DNA from: Thermoplasmata archaeon
Lineage (GTDB): Archaea; Thermoplasmatota; E2; UBA202; JdFR-43
Length of the DNA: 14,114 bases
Reading direction: 5' to 3'
Assembly: GCA_021161135.1 (NCBI GenBank)
Contig: JAGHBD010000051.1
Coordinates: 1 to 14,114 of the forward strand
Position numbers and translations under genes: made by a program. The notes under the pieces are model-generated. The model saw nothing but the letters and a program-made list of their open reading frames with translations. It ran no database searches and was not told the origin of the DNA. Shown piece by piece: positions 1 through 8,847 of the stretch. Numbering within the stretch: position 1 is the first letter of the stretch; each line of letters begins with the position of its first letter.

Positions 1-156
1 AATAGCATTGATGGCATTTTTATCGGCAATTGCTTTTGCAATTCCTTTTATGCCCACAGAAGCAAGCATATTTGCTATAGGCAATGCTATGAAAATAACT
101 GCTATAGCTGCAAGAACTGCCATGACAGCAAATATTACCCCATCACTTCTTTTCAT
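1..156 (-). CDS. wtpB: Tungstate/molybdate ABC transporter permease, N-terminal part (cut by window edge)
   Basis: Read on the minus strand, about 52 codons are visible before the window ends, starting MKRSDGVIFAV. The piece shows a short basic N-terminus, one long hydrophobic segment at about residues 6-30, and then a stretch like 'IAKAIADKNAINAI'. That is the way ModB/WtpB-type permeases begin: a first membrane helix, then the segment leading into the transport domain. The preceding gene, wtpA, stops one base earlier (TAA then A then ATG), so the two are surely cotranscribed and the permease would form the membrane channel fed by WtpA. An alternative ATG at 168 ([10 protein letters not shown]) would overlap wtpA by 11 bases; neither start has a clear Shine-Dalgarno sequence. 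The identity rests mainly on context, because the EAA loop and most of the domain lie outside the window. Confidence 0.75.
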   Translation of the reverse strand, partial: MKRSDGVIFAVMAVLAAIAVIFIALPIANMLASVGIKGIAKAIADKNAINAI

Positions 157-157
157 T

Positions 158-1680
<1,523 letters not shown>

Positions 1681-1706
1681 ATTTTGAAAAAGTTGAAGAA
1701 AAGACC

Positions 1707-1714
1707 TTTATATA
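1707..1714 (+). promoter_or_regulatory. TATA box for the ferritin-like gene
   Basis: TTTATATA, centred about 24 bases before the ATG at 1735. This spacing predicts transcription starting at or next to the ATG, and it argues against the upstream in-frame TTG at 1684, which lies before the box. Confidence 0.6.
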
Positions 1715-1734
1715 CAATTTATCATTCTTTTATC

Positions 1735-2016
1735 ATGTTATCAAAAATACCAATTGATCTGAAAAATGTTGGGCAGGAAGATTTGGATAAAGAGATATTG
1801 CGTCTCGGTATAATAGCCGAATTAGATGCAATAAATTTATATGAGCAGCTTGCCAATATGACAGAAAATGAGGATATAAAGAAAGTACTGATGGATATCG
1901 CAAATGAGGAAAAAACGCATGTAGGCGAGTTTCTTGCATTGCTTCTAAAAAAAGATGAAGAGCAAGTGAAGGAAATTGAAAAAGGCAAAAAAGAGGTTGA
2001 GGAATTGATAGAATAA
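1735..2016 (+). CDS. Encapsulin-cargo-type ferritin-like protein, stand-alone
   Basis: 93-residue two-helix ferritin-like protein. Helix 1 contains ILRLGIIAELDAINLYEQLA (21-40) with Glu29 and Glu37; helix 2 contains NEEKTHVGEF (57-66) with the ExxH iron-ligand motif Glu59/His62. The protein closely matches, from memory, the N-terminal ferritin-like part fused to the encapsulin shell of Pyrococcus furiosus, and the separate ferritin-like cargo of bacterial encapsulins. Such proteins assemble as multimers in which paired subunits form a di-iron ferroxidase site, oxidising Fe(II) for storage. Here the C-terminus is a charged Lys/Glu tail ending EVEELIE, and no shell gene follows: the next gene is fni. 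The ATG at 1735 is chosen because a TATA box lies 24 bases upstream; a TTG at 1684 would precede that box. Iron storage with a shell encoded elsewhere, or an unencapsulated role, are both possible. Confidence 0.82.
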   Translation: MLSKIPIDLKNVGQEDLDKEILRLGIIAELDAINLYEQLANMTENEDIKKVLMDIANEEKTHVGEFLALLLKKDEEQVKEIEKGKKEVEELIE

Positions 2017-2028
2017 CTTGCACAACAA

Positions 2029-2036
2029 TTAAATAT
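2029..2036 (+). promoter_or_regulatory. TATA box for the fni-GGPP synthase operon
   Basis: TTAAATAT, centred about 29 bases before the ATG at 2062 and only 13 bases after the ferritin-like gene. No Shine-Dalgarno sequence stands before the ATG, so a leaderless or very short-leader mRNA is likely. Confidence 0.5.
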
Positions 2037-2061
2037 TCAATCCAATCATCTGTGTGATAAA

Positions 2062-3072
2062 ATGAAAGATAGGAAAAAGGAACATGTTGAAATCGTAAGG
2101 AGCAAAGATGTAAGCCATTCATACAATTATTGGGATGATTTTATACTTCTGCATAATGCTTTGCCAGAAATAAACATGGATGAGATTGATATGGGCACAA
2201 AGCTTTTTGGAAAACAGCTTAACATGCCTTTAATAATTGCAGGGATGACGGGGGGATTCGAAGAAGCCATAAAAATAAACGAAGAGCTTGCAAAAGTAGC
2301 AGAAAAATACGGCATTGGAATGGGAGTGGGTTCGCAAAGAGCAGGTCTTAAAGATAGAAGTGTTGAAGAAAGTTATTCTGTCATAAAGAAATATAAAATT
2401 CCACTTAAGATTGCAAATATCGGCGCTCCGCAACTTCTGGAATGGGAAGATGCGGCAGAAAAAGCCAATGAAGCCATAAAAATGATAAATGCAGATGTTC
2501 TCGCCATCCATCTCAATTTTCTTCAAGAAGTGATTCAGCCAGAGGGCGAGAGAAATGCAAAGGGTTGCATTAAAAAAATAGCAGAAGTTTCGGCGAGTAT
2601 AACAAAGCCCACAATTGTTAAGGAAACGGGAGCAGGCATCTCAATAGAAACAGCAGAAAAACTTTTGGATACAGATATAGTGGGTATAGACGTTGGAGGA
2701 GCAGGCGGAACTTCATTTGCTGCTGTAGAAGCGTATAGAGCTGCGATGAGAGGAGATAAAATACAGGAAGAACTCGGAAAAATTTTCTGGGACTGGGGGA
2801 TTCCAACACCCTATTGCATAATGGAGCTGGCAGAGCTATGCAATGATGCTGGCTTAACTTTGATAGCAACAGGTGGAATAAGACATGGATTAGATGTGGC
2901 AAAAGCTATAGCGCTGGGCGCCCATGCCGCTGCAGCTGCCGCCGCATTTTTGAATAGTGAGTCGGTGGAGGAAAAAATGGAGGTTTTTGCCCGCTCCTTA
3001 AAAGCGGCGATGTTTTTAACGGGCTGCAAGAATATAGAAGAATTGAGGGAGGCGGAGATATGGACATTGTAG
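2062..3072 (+). CDS. fni: Type II isopentenyl-diphosphate delta-isomerase (FMN-dependent)
   Basis: 336-residue cytosolic enzyme that interconverts isopentenyl and dimethylallyl diphosphate with reduced FMN, supplying the starter unit for archaeal isoprenoid lipids. Family motifs run in order: RKKEH (4-8), GMTGG (61-65), VGSQRA (89-94), the active-site segment HLNFLQEVIQPEG (150-162) with the proposed acid catalyst Gln155 and Mg ligand Glu156, KETGAGIS (187-194), VGGAGGTS (211-218) and the FMN phosphate-binding ATGGIRHG (269-276). Length is normal for archaeal Fni. The odd point is a run of seven alanines (289-295) where relatives usually have a Gly/Pro-containing segment near the flavin. The gene overlaps the GGPP synthase gene by 13 bases, so the two form an operon that makes and consumes C5 units. 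Confidence 0.95.
   Translation: MKDRKKEHVEIVRSKDVSHSYNYWDDFILLHNALPEINMDEIDMGTKLFGKQLNMPLIIAGMTGGFEEAIKINEELAKVAEKYGIGMGVGSQRAGLKDRSVEESYSVIKKYKIPLKIANIGAPQLLEWEDAAEKANEAIKMINADVLAIHLNFLQEVIQPEGERNAKGCIKKIAEVSASITKPTIVKETGAGISIETAEKLLDTDIVGIDVGGAGGTSFAAVEAYRAAMRGDKIQEELGKIFWDWGIPTPYCIMELAELCNDAGLTLIATGGIRHGLDVAKAIALGAHAAAAAAAFLNSESVEEKMEVFARSLKAAMFLTGCKNIEELREAEIWTL
3047..3056 (+). promoter_or_regulatory. Shine-Dalgarno sequence for GGPP synthase
   Basis: A GGGAGGCGGAG-type purine tract inside the end of fni, a few bases before the ATG at 3060. It fixes the start of the downstream gene and indicates independent ribosome entry despite the 13-base overlap. Confidence 0.65.
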
Positions 3073-4013
3073 AAATAAGGGAAGCAGTTGATAAAGCAAT
3101 AGAAAATTATTTGTATGAGAAGGAGCCACCGCGCCTTTATGAAGCAGTAAAGTATCTGCCATTTGCAGGTGGAAAGAGATTGCGCCCTATAATTGCCTGC
3201 CTTGCTTGCGAGGCGGTAGGCAGTGATTTTACAAAAGCCATTCCATTTGCGGTTGCTTTAGAACTCATACATACTTTTACACTCGTTCATGATGATATTA
3301 TGGATAAGGATGAAGAAAGGCGGGGTAAGCCATCAGTACATGTGAAATTTGGAGAGGATGCCGCCATCCTTGCTGGAGATGCTCTTTTTGCCAAGGCATT
3401 TGAGGTGGCAAGCAATTTGAGAGAGGCGGAAACAGCAAAAAAGATTCTTAGAAATCTTGCTATAATGGCAAAGGAGATATGCGAGGGACAGGAAATGGAC
3501 GTAAGTTTCGAAGAAATGGAATATATTGAAGAAAACCAATTTTTGGAAATGATCGAAAAAAAGACAGCGAAAATGTTTGAGCACGCAGCAATGGGCGGAG
3601 CAATCATAGGAGGAGGAAAAAAGGAGGAAATTGAGGCATTGCAAAAATATGGGCTTAATTTAGGAATGGCTTTTCAGATATGGGATGATTGCTTGGATGT
3701 TATTGGCAAGGATATTGGCAAGCCAGTTGGAAGTGATATAAGGGAAGGAAAGAAAACATTGCTTTATATATACGCATATAAGAGGTCGGAAAGTAAAGAA
3801 TGGTTGAAATATTATGGGAAAGAGGGCGCAAGTGATGAAGAAGTACAAAAAATAATAAAATTTTTTGAGGAAATTGGGGCAATAGAATATGCAAAGAAAA
3901 AAGCAAGAGAATATTCTAAGAAAGCTATAGATGCATTAGAAATCCTGCCAGAAAGTGGGGCAAAGAAGGAATTAATAGAGATAGCAGAATTTGCGATAGA
4001 AAGGGAGAAATGA
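3060..4013 (+). CDS. Geranylgeranyl diphosphate synthase (trans-polyprenyl synthase family)
   Basis: 317-residue soluble prenyltransferase that joins isopentenyl diphosphate to allylic diphosphates, producing the C20 chain of archaeal membrane lipids. It shows GGKRLRP (37-43), the first Asp-rich motif DDIMD (78-82), the second DDCLD (209-213) and the following KPVGSDIREGKKT (221-233). Phe73, five residues before the first Asp-rich motif, sits where a Phe sets C20 product length in Sulfolobus GGPP synthase, so geranylgeranyl is the likely product; a bifunctional FPP/GGPP enzyme cannot be excluded. The start is fixed by a strong purine-rich Shine-Dalgarno tract within the end of fni. Operon with fni. 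Confidence 0.92.
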   Translation: MDIVEIREAVDKAIENYLYEKEPPRLYEAVKYLPFAGGKRLRPIIACLACEAVGSDFTKAIPFAVALELIHTFTLVHDDIMDKDEERRGKPSVHVKFGEDAAILAGDALFAKAFEVASNLREAETAKKILRNLAIMAKEICEGQEMDVSFEEMEYIEENQFLEMIEKKTAKMFEHAAMGGAIIGGGKKEEIEALQKYGLNLGMAFQIWDDCLDVIGKDIGKPVGSDIREGKKTLLYIYAYKRSESKEWLKYYGKEGASDEEVQKIIKFFEEIGAIEYAKKKAREYSKKAIDALEILPESGAKKELIEIAEFAIEREK

Positions 4014-4047
4014 AAGATAAACGAGCACTTTATCCTTCCTCATATTT

Positions 4048-4413
4048 ATGCCCCAATTTATTACTTCTGCCTCGGATGACTCATGGGTTAAAATCACTAG
4101 ACCATTAAATGGCATTTATATTCTCGACATTAAAATTTTCCCTATAAAAGGTCAGGTTGTTCTCGGGGCTGTAACTGTGAAAGCAGAGGCAAGCGAGGGC
4201 ATAGATGGTATCGAATTTATAGTTCCTCCAAAAGTCGGGTGCAGAGGAATCGTAATATATAATGCCACGCAGCCACCTTTCGAATTTTATTGGGATTCTG
4301 TCGAGAGTGGATTGAAAGATACGGGAATGGTTGCATTTAAAGCTAGAGGATATGTAGGCAAGGAGTATGTAGCGGAAGACAATATTTTCATTTGGCGATT
4401 TATTCTCAAATAA
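4048..4413 (+). CDS. Small stand-alone Ig-like (bacterial/archaeal Ig domain) protein, function unknown
   Basis: 121-residue protein predicted to be mostly beta strand. The pattern is that of a single bacterial Ig-like domain from large archaeal surface proteins: an opening 'ITRPLNGIYI' (16-25), then 'GAVTVKAEASEGIDGIEFIV' (40-59), 'YNATQPPFEFYWDS' (71-84), 'GMVAFKARGYVGKE' (93-106) and a final DNIFIWRF strand. There is no signal peptide, membrane segment or partner domain, which is unusual, since these domains normally sit in exported proteins. It could be an adaptor that binds another surface protein, or the remnant of a larger gene; the frame is intact from ATG to stop. An in-frame stop at 4018 rules out an N-terminal extension. 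No good TATA box or Shine-Dalgarno sequence is seen. The downstream pilus-type cassette may or may not be related. Confidence 0.65.
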   Translation: MPQFITSASDDSWVKITRPLNGIYILDIKIFPIKGQVVLGAVTVKAEASEGIDGIEFIVPPKVGCRGIVIYNATQPPFEFYWDSVESGLKDTGMVAFKARGYVGKEYVAEDNIFIWRFILK

Positions 4414-4428
4414 TTTCTCGAGAAAAAG

Positions 4429-4445
4429 TATAAATCTATATATAG
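4429..4445 (+). promoter_or_regulatory. TATA region for the ATPase/platform cassette
   Basis: Two adjacent TATA-like elements, TATAAAT and the palindromic CTATATATAG, precede the ATG at 4467 by about 35 and 26 bases. An A-rich stretch lies just upstream of the first, as expected for a BRE. This is the strongest promoter-like stretch before the three-gene unit and suggests it is transcribed separately from the Ig-like gene. Confidence 0.6.
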
Positions 4446-4466
4446 GGCGAGGAATTAATATTTGAA

Positions 4467-6227
4467 ATGAAAAAGATATTCAAAGAGGAGGAGAAAGAAG
4501 AAAAAAAGAGGGCTGGCTTTCTTTTAAGCAAGTTTAAGATAGATGAGGTGTTGGCGGCAAAGAAGAAAATAATGGAAGAACTCAGAAACATACAGGAAAT
4601 GGAAGAAAGAATGAGGGCAAAGGAAACGATTGTCAAAATAAAGAGAGGAGAGGAAGTAGATAAATTATTTGGAGAATATAAAGAAATAGTTGATTTATCT
4701 CCTCCAAAGGAAGATTATATAGAAGTTGTTGAGGTTCATCCAATAATAAAACCCTATGCCTATGTTAGAATTTTATATGATAACAAAAACCATGAATATA
4801 TTTATGAGGTGGTAGAGCCAAAACTCACAACAGAGGAAAGAAAACTCCTTGAATTCATAAAGGAGACACTCATAAAAACAATGGATATAGAGCTAACTGA
4901 ATTTAGTGAGGACGAGGCAAAAGAATATCTGCGAAAAAATGTGGATAGAGTGATAAGAGATTATTCAATAAGTATGGACGATGTTACGAAGGAAAAAATA
5001 ATGTATTATGTGATCAGAGATTTTCTCGGATACGGAAAAATCGATGTTCTAATGCATGACCCCATGATCGAAGACATTTCATGTGATGCTGCAGGTGTGC
5101 CAATTTTTATTTATCACCGCAACTATGAATCTGTAAAAACGAATGTCATTTTTCAAACGGAAAATGAGCTCGACTCTTTCGTCATACAGCTTGCTCAGAA
5201 GTGCGGAAGGCACATCTCCATAGCCCGCCCGCTGCTCGATGCCACAATGCCTGACGGCTCCCGTCTGCAGGCATGTTTGGCGAGGGAAGTATCGGCAATG
5301 GGCTCGAATTTTACTATAAGGAAATTCAGGGAGGAACCTTTTACTCCAACCCATCTGGTGGAATTCAATACTATTTCGCCTGAAATGGCTGCATATTTCT
5401 GGCTTGCGATAGAACATGGGGCTTCAGCCATAATTGCTGGAGGAACAGCATCTGGAAAAACAACTTCTCTGAACGCTCTCGCTCTTTTCATTCCTCCACA
5501 GATGAAAATTGTTTCCATAGAAGATACAAGAGAGATCAATTTGCCGCATCCAAACTGGATTGCTTCCGTTACGAGAGAAACGTCTGGTGAAGGTGAAGAA
5601 GCGAGGGTGGGAATGTTTGATTTACTGAAGGCAGCATTAAGGCAAAGACCAGAGTATATAATAGTGGGAGAAATTAGAGGTGAGGAGGCTGTTGTTCTAT
5701 TCCAAGCGATGGCAACTGGGCACACAGTGTATTCCACAATGCATGCAGACTCAATATTTTCTGTAGTCCATAGGCTGGAAGGAGAACCAATAAATATACC
5801 CCGTATCCAACTCCAAGCTCTCGATATTGTGGCAATACAGGGATTGATGAGAATAGGGAGGAAAAGAGTGAGGAGGGTCAAAGAAGTGGTGGAGGTTGTT
5901 GGAATTGATCCCACCACAGAAGATATTTTGACAAATGAAGTTTTTAAATGGAATCCAAGAAAGGATTCCTTCGATTATTACGGCAAGGGACATGTGCTTG
6001 ATAGAATAGCAGAACAGAGAAACTGGACAGACAGGGAACTTAATGAAGAGTTCAACAGGAGAGTGGAAGTTATCAAGTGGATGATGGAAAAGGGAATAAA
6101 ACATTATGTTGATTTTGGCAATGTAATAGCTGCATACTATAAAGACCCGAATAAAGTCATGGAAAGAATAGAAGAAGATAAAAAGAAGGGAGAACATGCT
6201 GACAAAATATCAAGCCCTGTGCTATAA
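4467..6227 (+). CDS. Type IV pilus/archaellum-type secretion ATPase (FlaI/PilB/TadA-like)
   Basis: 586-residue hexameric-type motor ATPase expected to sit on the cytoplasmic face of the membrane and power assembly of pilin-like filaments. Residues 1-70 are a Lys/Glu-rich, probably helical segment. Residues 180-290 match the N-terminal domain of the FlaI/TadA group (DPMIEDISCDAAGVPI; ARPLLDATMPDGSRLQA). The motor core has Walker A GGTASGKT (325-332), the Asp box IEDTREINLP (351-360), a Walker B region YIIVGEIRGEE (397-407) and the His box STMHAD (423-428). The C-terminal helices, about 515-575, are usual for archaeal members. The archaellum genes flaF/G/H are absent, so a pilus or Tad-like system is more likely than an archaellum. 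It overlaps the first platform gene by 32 bases, so the two are translationally linked. Confidence 0.92.
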   Translation: MKKIFKEEEKEEKKRAGFLLSKFKIDEVLAAKKKIMEELRNIQEMEERMRAKETIVKIKRGEEVDKLFGEYKEIVDLSPPKEDYIEVVEVHPIIKPYAYVRILYDNKNHEYIYEVVEPKLTTEERKLLEFIKETLIKTMDIELTEFSEDEAKEYLRKNVDRVIRDYSISMDDVTKEKIMYYVIRDFLGYGKIDVLMHDPMIEDISCDAAGVPIFIYHRNYESVKTNVIFQTENELDSFVIQLAQKCGRHISIARPLLDATMPDGSRLQACLAREVSAMGSNFTIRKFREEPFTPTHLVEFNTISPEMAAYFWLAIEHGASAIIAGGTASGKTTSLNALALFIPPQMKIVSIEDTREINLPHPNWIASVTRETSGEGEEARVGMFDLLKAALRQRPEYIIVGEIRGEEAVVLFQAMATGHTVYSTMHADSIFSVVHRLEGEPINIPRIQLQALDIVAIQGLMRIGRKRVRRVKEVVEVVGIDPTTEDILTNEVFKWNPRKDSFDYYGKGHVLDRIAEQRNWTDRELNEEFNRRVEVIKWMMEKGIKHYVDFGNVIAAYYKDPNKVMERIEEDKKKGEHADKISSPVL

Positions 6228-7068
6228 GATTTTTGGGAGAAAAGCTGCAAAATCCACGCAGATTGAATACATAAAAAGAACTCTCGAGAGAGCTTTTATG
6301 GAGGTAAGACCTGAGGCATACATAGCTTTTGCATGGATGAATGGGGTGCTTGGAGCCGTTGCTGGCGTAATCATCATTATTCTTTACCTCTTGGTTCTTC
6401 CATCTTTCATTTCTCTTCCTCCAAAACTTCTTGCCATTGTTATCCCCTCGCCCATTCTTCTTGCTGCCCTTGCCTATTTCATAACAATGATGATTCCAGA
6501 AAGCAGAGCAAATAGAAGAAAGAAAGACATTGATGCGAAGCTTCCATACGCTCTTAATTTCATTGCCGCGATGAGCACCGCAGGCATTACTCCTGCAGAA
6601 ATCTTTAAGAGCTTAGCTGAACAGCCAGTTTATGGAGAAGTGCATAAAGAAGCGGCCTGGATTTACAGGGATATTGCCATTTTCAATATAGATATAATTA
6701 CTGCTCTACGAAATGCCGCCAACAGAACACCTTCAATAAAGTTTCAGGAGTTTATTCAGGGAGCCATAACGACAATTACATCTGGAGGAGACCTCAAAAA
6801 ATACTTCTTAGCCAAAGCAGAAGAGTATACGAGAGAAAATAGGAGAGTGCAGAAGGAGTTCCTTCAGACACTTGGAGTACTTGCGGAAAGCTATGTGACG
6901 GTTGTAGTGGCAGCTCCTCTATTCCTCATAATAATGTTCTCTGTCATGGCATTATTCGGCGGTGGACCCAGCACAGGCTTAATAATGTATCTACTCGCTT
7001 TTGTTATGCTTCCTCTAGCCAATCTTGGGTTTGCATTGGCAATACAATCAATGTCGCCGGAGGTGTGA
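6196..7068 (+). CDS. FlaJ/TadC-like membrane platform protein, single-domain (first of two)
   Basis: 290-residue inner-membrane protein with one type II secretion F (T2SF) domain. Predicted membrane segments lie at about 43-69, 76-100, 231-255 and 260-284. The cytoplasmic T2SF portion contains the family pattern RRKKDIDAKLPYALNFIAAM (107-126) followed by STAGITPAEIFKSLAEQ, and a second half with ITSGGDLKKYFLAKAEEY (194-211). Such proteins form the platform on which the ATPase acts to extrude pilins. The ATG at 6196 has a GGGAG Shine-Dalgarno tract just upstream and lies inside the ATPase gene. The paired layout (ATPase, small platform, large platform) recalls the EpdJ/EpdK pair of methanogen pili. 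No signal of truncation. Confidence 0.85.
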   Translation: MLTKYQALCYKIFGRKAAKSTQIEYIKRTLERAFMEVRPEAYIAFAWMNGVLGAVAGVIIIILYLLVLPSFISLPPKLLAIVIPSPILLAALAYFITMMIPESRANRRKKDIDAKLPYALNFIAAMSTAGITPAEIFKSLAEQPVYGEVHKEAAWIYRDIAIFNIDIITALRNAANRTPSIKFQEFIQGAITTITSGGDLKKYFLAKAEEYTRENRRVQKEFLQTLGVLAESYVTVVVAAPLFLIIMFSVMALFGGGPSTGLIMYLLAFVMLPLANLGFALAIQSMSPEV

Positions 7069-7072
7069 AATG
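7061..7072 (+). promoter_or_regulatory. Shine-Dalgarno sequence and start of the second platform gene
   Basis: GGAGGTG ends the previous gene (stop TGA at 7066-7068) and stands five bases before the ATG at 7070. It rules out the in-frame upstream ATG at 7025 as the start. Confidence 0.75.
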
Positions 7073-8791
7073 ATAGGGAAAAAGATAGTATGGCCTTCAT
7101 TCATAATATCTTTCATCATAATAGCTCTGTCAGTATTTTTTAGAATGAGAGAAGAGTATATGCTTTCAAATGTGCTTTTTGCCTCTGCCTTGATAGCCTT
7201 TCTCATATTTTCATGGATTCAGAGGAGAATAAAGGAGGATATGCTTCTTTTCATTTCTGAAGAATATAGGGAGAAAGAGTGGAGATATTATTTCACCTCC
7301 CTAATATCATTCATTCTCCTAATATTTGCCACAATGCTGAATGTTTTTATAATATTTCTTGGGATGAATCTTTCTAGAGTTATCGTGAATATTCTTTTTG
7401 GAGTGGTTCTACTTCTCATGTTATACACTGTTTTTTCCATTCCTTCTGTTGAAAAAACAGCTGCCTATTCCATATTCCTCCTATTTGCTTTTATTTTCTC
7501 CCTAATTGTTATTGGCTCCCAACTTGATATTGGATATCATTTGCCAGAAAATGTTTCTCCTATTATTCTAAATATGGCTGATCCTCTATTCCTCATAAAT
7601 ATAGCCCTCATATCTTGGATGGCTTCTCTGATGGCAGGAGGGGAAATGCCTCCGCCCGTAGCTTCAATCACAGGATTATATGAAAGAGGAAGAGAGGTAA
7701 GAGAGGAGGTGATGTTTAGAAGAAATATCCTTTATCTCTCTATCATTTCCCTCATTGTTCTCTTCATTTTGATAAACATACTTACAGTAGTTAAATTCCC
7801 AGGTTTTGAACCCGCTAGAATTCAATGGGGCTATGCAATGATAATCATTAGCATAATTCTCTTGATAGTCATGATACTATACATAATATTCGTACTTCCT
7901 GAAAAAACAGGCGTAATGAAAGAGAAATATGATCCAGAAACTCTTTACAGAATAATGATTTTGAGTATATCTGCAATTTTTGCTGTTCTCTTTATAGTTC
8001 TGGCTGTTCTAACACAACTGGGTAAATTACAAGCCATAGGACCGATACATCTGTCGAAAAACAATTCCATTGATTTTGCTATCTTTGCTATCCTCTCCTC
8101 AATAGGTCCTTTTGGCTTTTACGAATATGCTCTCTACCGAAAAATAAATTTGATGGAGGAAAGATTTCCAGAATTTTTAAGAGACTTAGCTGAGTCAAGA
8201 AAAGCAGGAATGACAATGGCCAGAGCAGTGGAGATGGCTGCGAAGGGTGATTACGGTTACCTTACCCCTGAAATCAAGAAAATGGCTGTACAAATCTCAT
8301 GGGGATTGCCATTCAGCGAGGCATTGAAAAGGTTTGGAGAAAGAATTAAAACCCCTCTTGTGCAAAGAACAACCACAATGGTAGTTAAAGCATCTGAGGC
8401 AGGAGGAAAAATCGCAGATGTGATAGAAGCAGCAGCAAAAAATGTCAGGGAAATAAAGATTCTGCAAGCAGAAAGGAGAACAGAAATGAAAATGTATCTC
8501 ATGATTATATACATCTCTTTCTTTGTTTTTCTGGCAGTTATAATAGCCCTTGCCTCTATGTTCCTGCCTAAACTTTACGAAGCAGCATCTGGAGCGGGGC
8601 AGCTTATTGGCGGTGGTTCAGGCCTCACGCTCGAAAGCTACAAATTCATTTACATAGCTACAGCCCTTTCGCAGGCCATAGGAAGTGGCATAGTTGCAGG
8701 CTCGCTGGCGGAAGGAAAGGCAATAGCAGGTTTAAGACACGGCACAATAATGATTCTTATAACGTATATAGTCTTTAAGTTGATGCTTTAA
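7070..8791 (+). CDS. Large FlaJ/TadC-like membrane platform protein (second of two)
   Basis: 573-residue polytopic membrane protein. The first 360 residues contain about ten predicted hydrophobic segments (for example 7-25, 32-50, 72-98, 104-124, 130-150, 219-241, 253-276, 292-317, 334-354). A T2SF-type cytoplasmic region follows at about 360-470, with FPEFLRDLAESRKAGMTMAR (366-385) and VVKASEAGGKIADVIEAAAK (438-457). Three more hydrophobic segments close the protein at about 475-499, 525-545 and 553-572. The T2SF half is typical of archaeal pilus platforms; the long membrane-only front half is an elaboration whose job is unknown. The frame extends upstream to 7025, but the GGAGG tract fixes the start at 7070. 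It follows the first platform gene with a one-base gap, and would work with it and the ATPase. Confidence 0.85.
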   Translation: MIGKKIVWPSFIISFIIIALSVFFRMREEYMLSNVLFASALIAFLIFSWIQRRIKEDMLLFISEEYREKEWRYYFTSLISFILLIFATMLNVFIIFLGMNLSRVIVNILFGVVLLLMLYTVFSIPSVEKTAAYSIFLLFAFIFSLIVIGSQLDIGYHLPENVSPIILNMADPLFLINIALISWMASLMAGGEMPPPVASITGLYERGREVREEVMFRRNILYLSIISLIVLFILINILTVVKFPGFEPARIQWGYAMIIISIILLIVMILYIIFVLPEKTGVMKEKYDPETLYRIMILSISAIFAVLFIVLAVLTQLGKLQAIGPIHLSKNNSIDFAIFAILSSIGPFGFYEYALYRKINLMEERFPEFLRDLAESRKAGMTMARAVEMAAKGDYGYLTPEIKKMAVQISWGLPFSEALKRFGERIKTPLVQRTTTMVVKASEAGGKIADVIEAAAKNVREIKILQAERRTEMKMYLMIIYISFFVFLAVIIALASMFLPKLYEAASGAGQLIGGGSGLTLESYKFIYIATALSQAIGSGIVAGSLAEGKAIAGLRHGTIMILITYIVFKLML

Positions 8792-8847
8792 CAAAAGAAA
8801 TTTGCCTCAAATAGAAAAATTATTTTACTCGATGAGGCTATATTGCC

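Noticed and set aside
1684..1734. TTG start extending the ferritin-like protein by 17 residues
   Set aside because: The extension would be encoded across the TATA box, and its residues do not resemble the family start.
5195..5917. Long minus-strand open frame (240 codons) inside the pilus-type ATPase gene
   Set aside because: It covers the conserved ATPase core on the other strand and shows no domain pattern; a typical mirror frame of a strongly conserved gene.
4467..6227. Assignment of the ATPase as archaellum FlaI
   Set aside because: No flaF, flaG, flaH or flagellin genes accompany it, and there are two platform genes instead of one flaJ.
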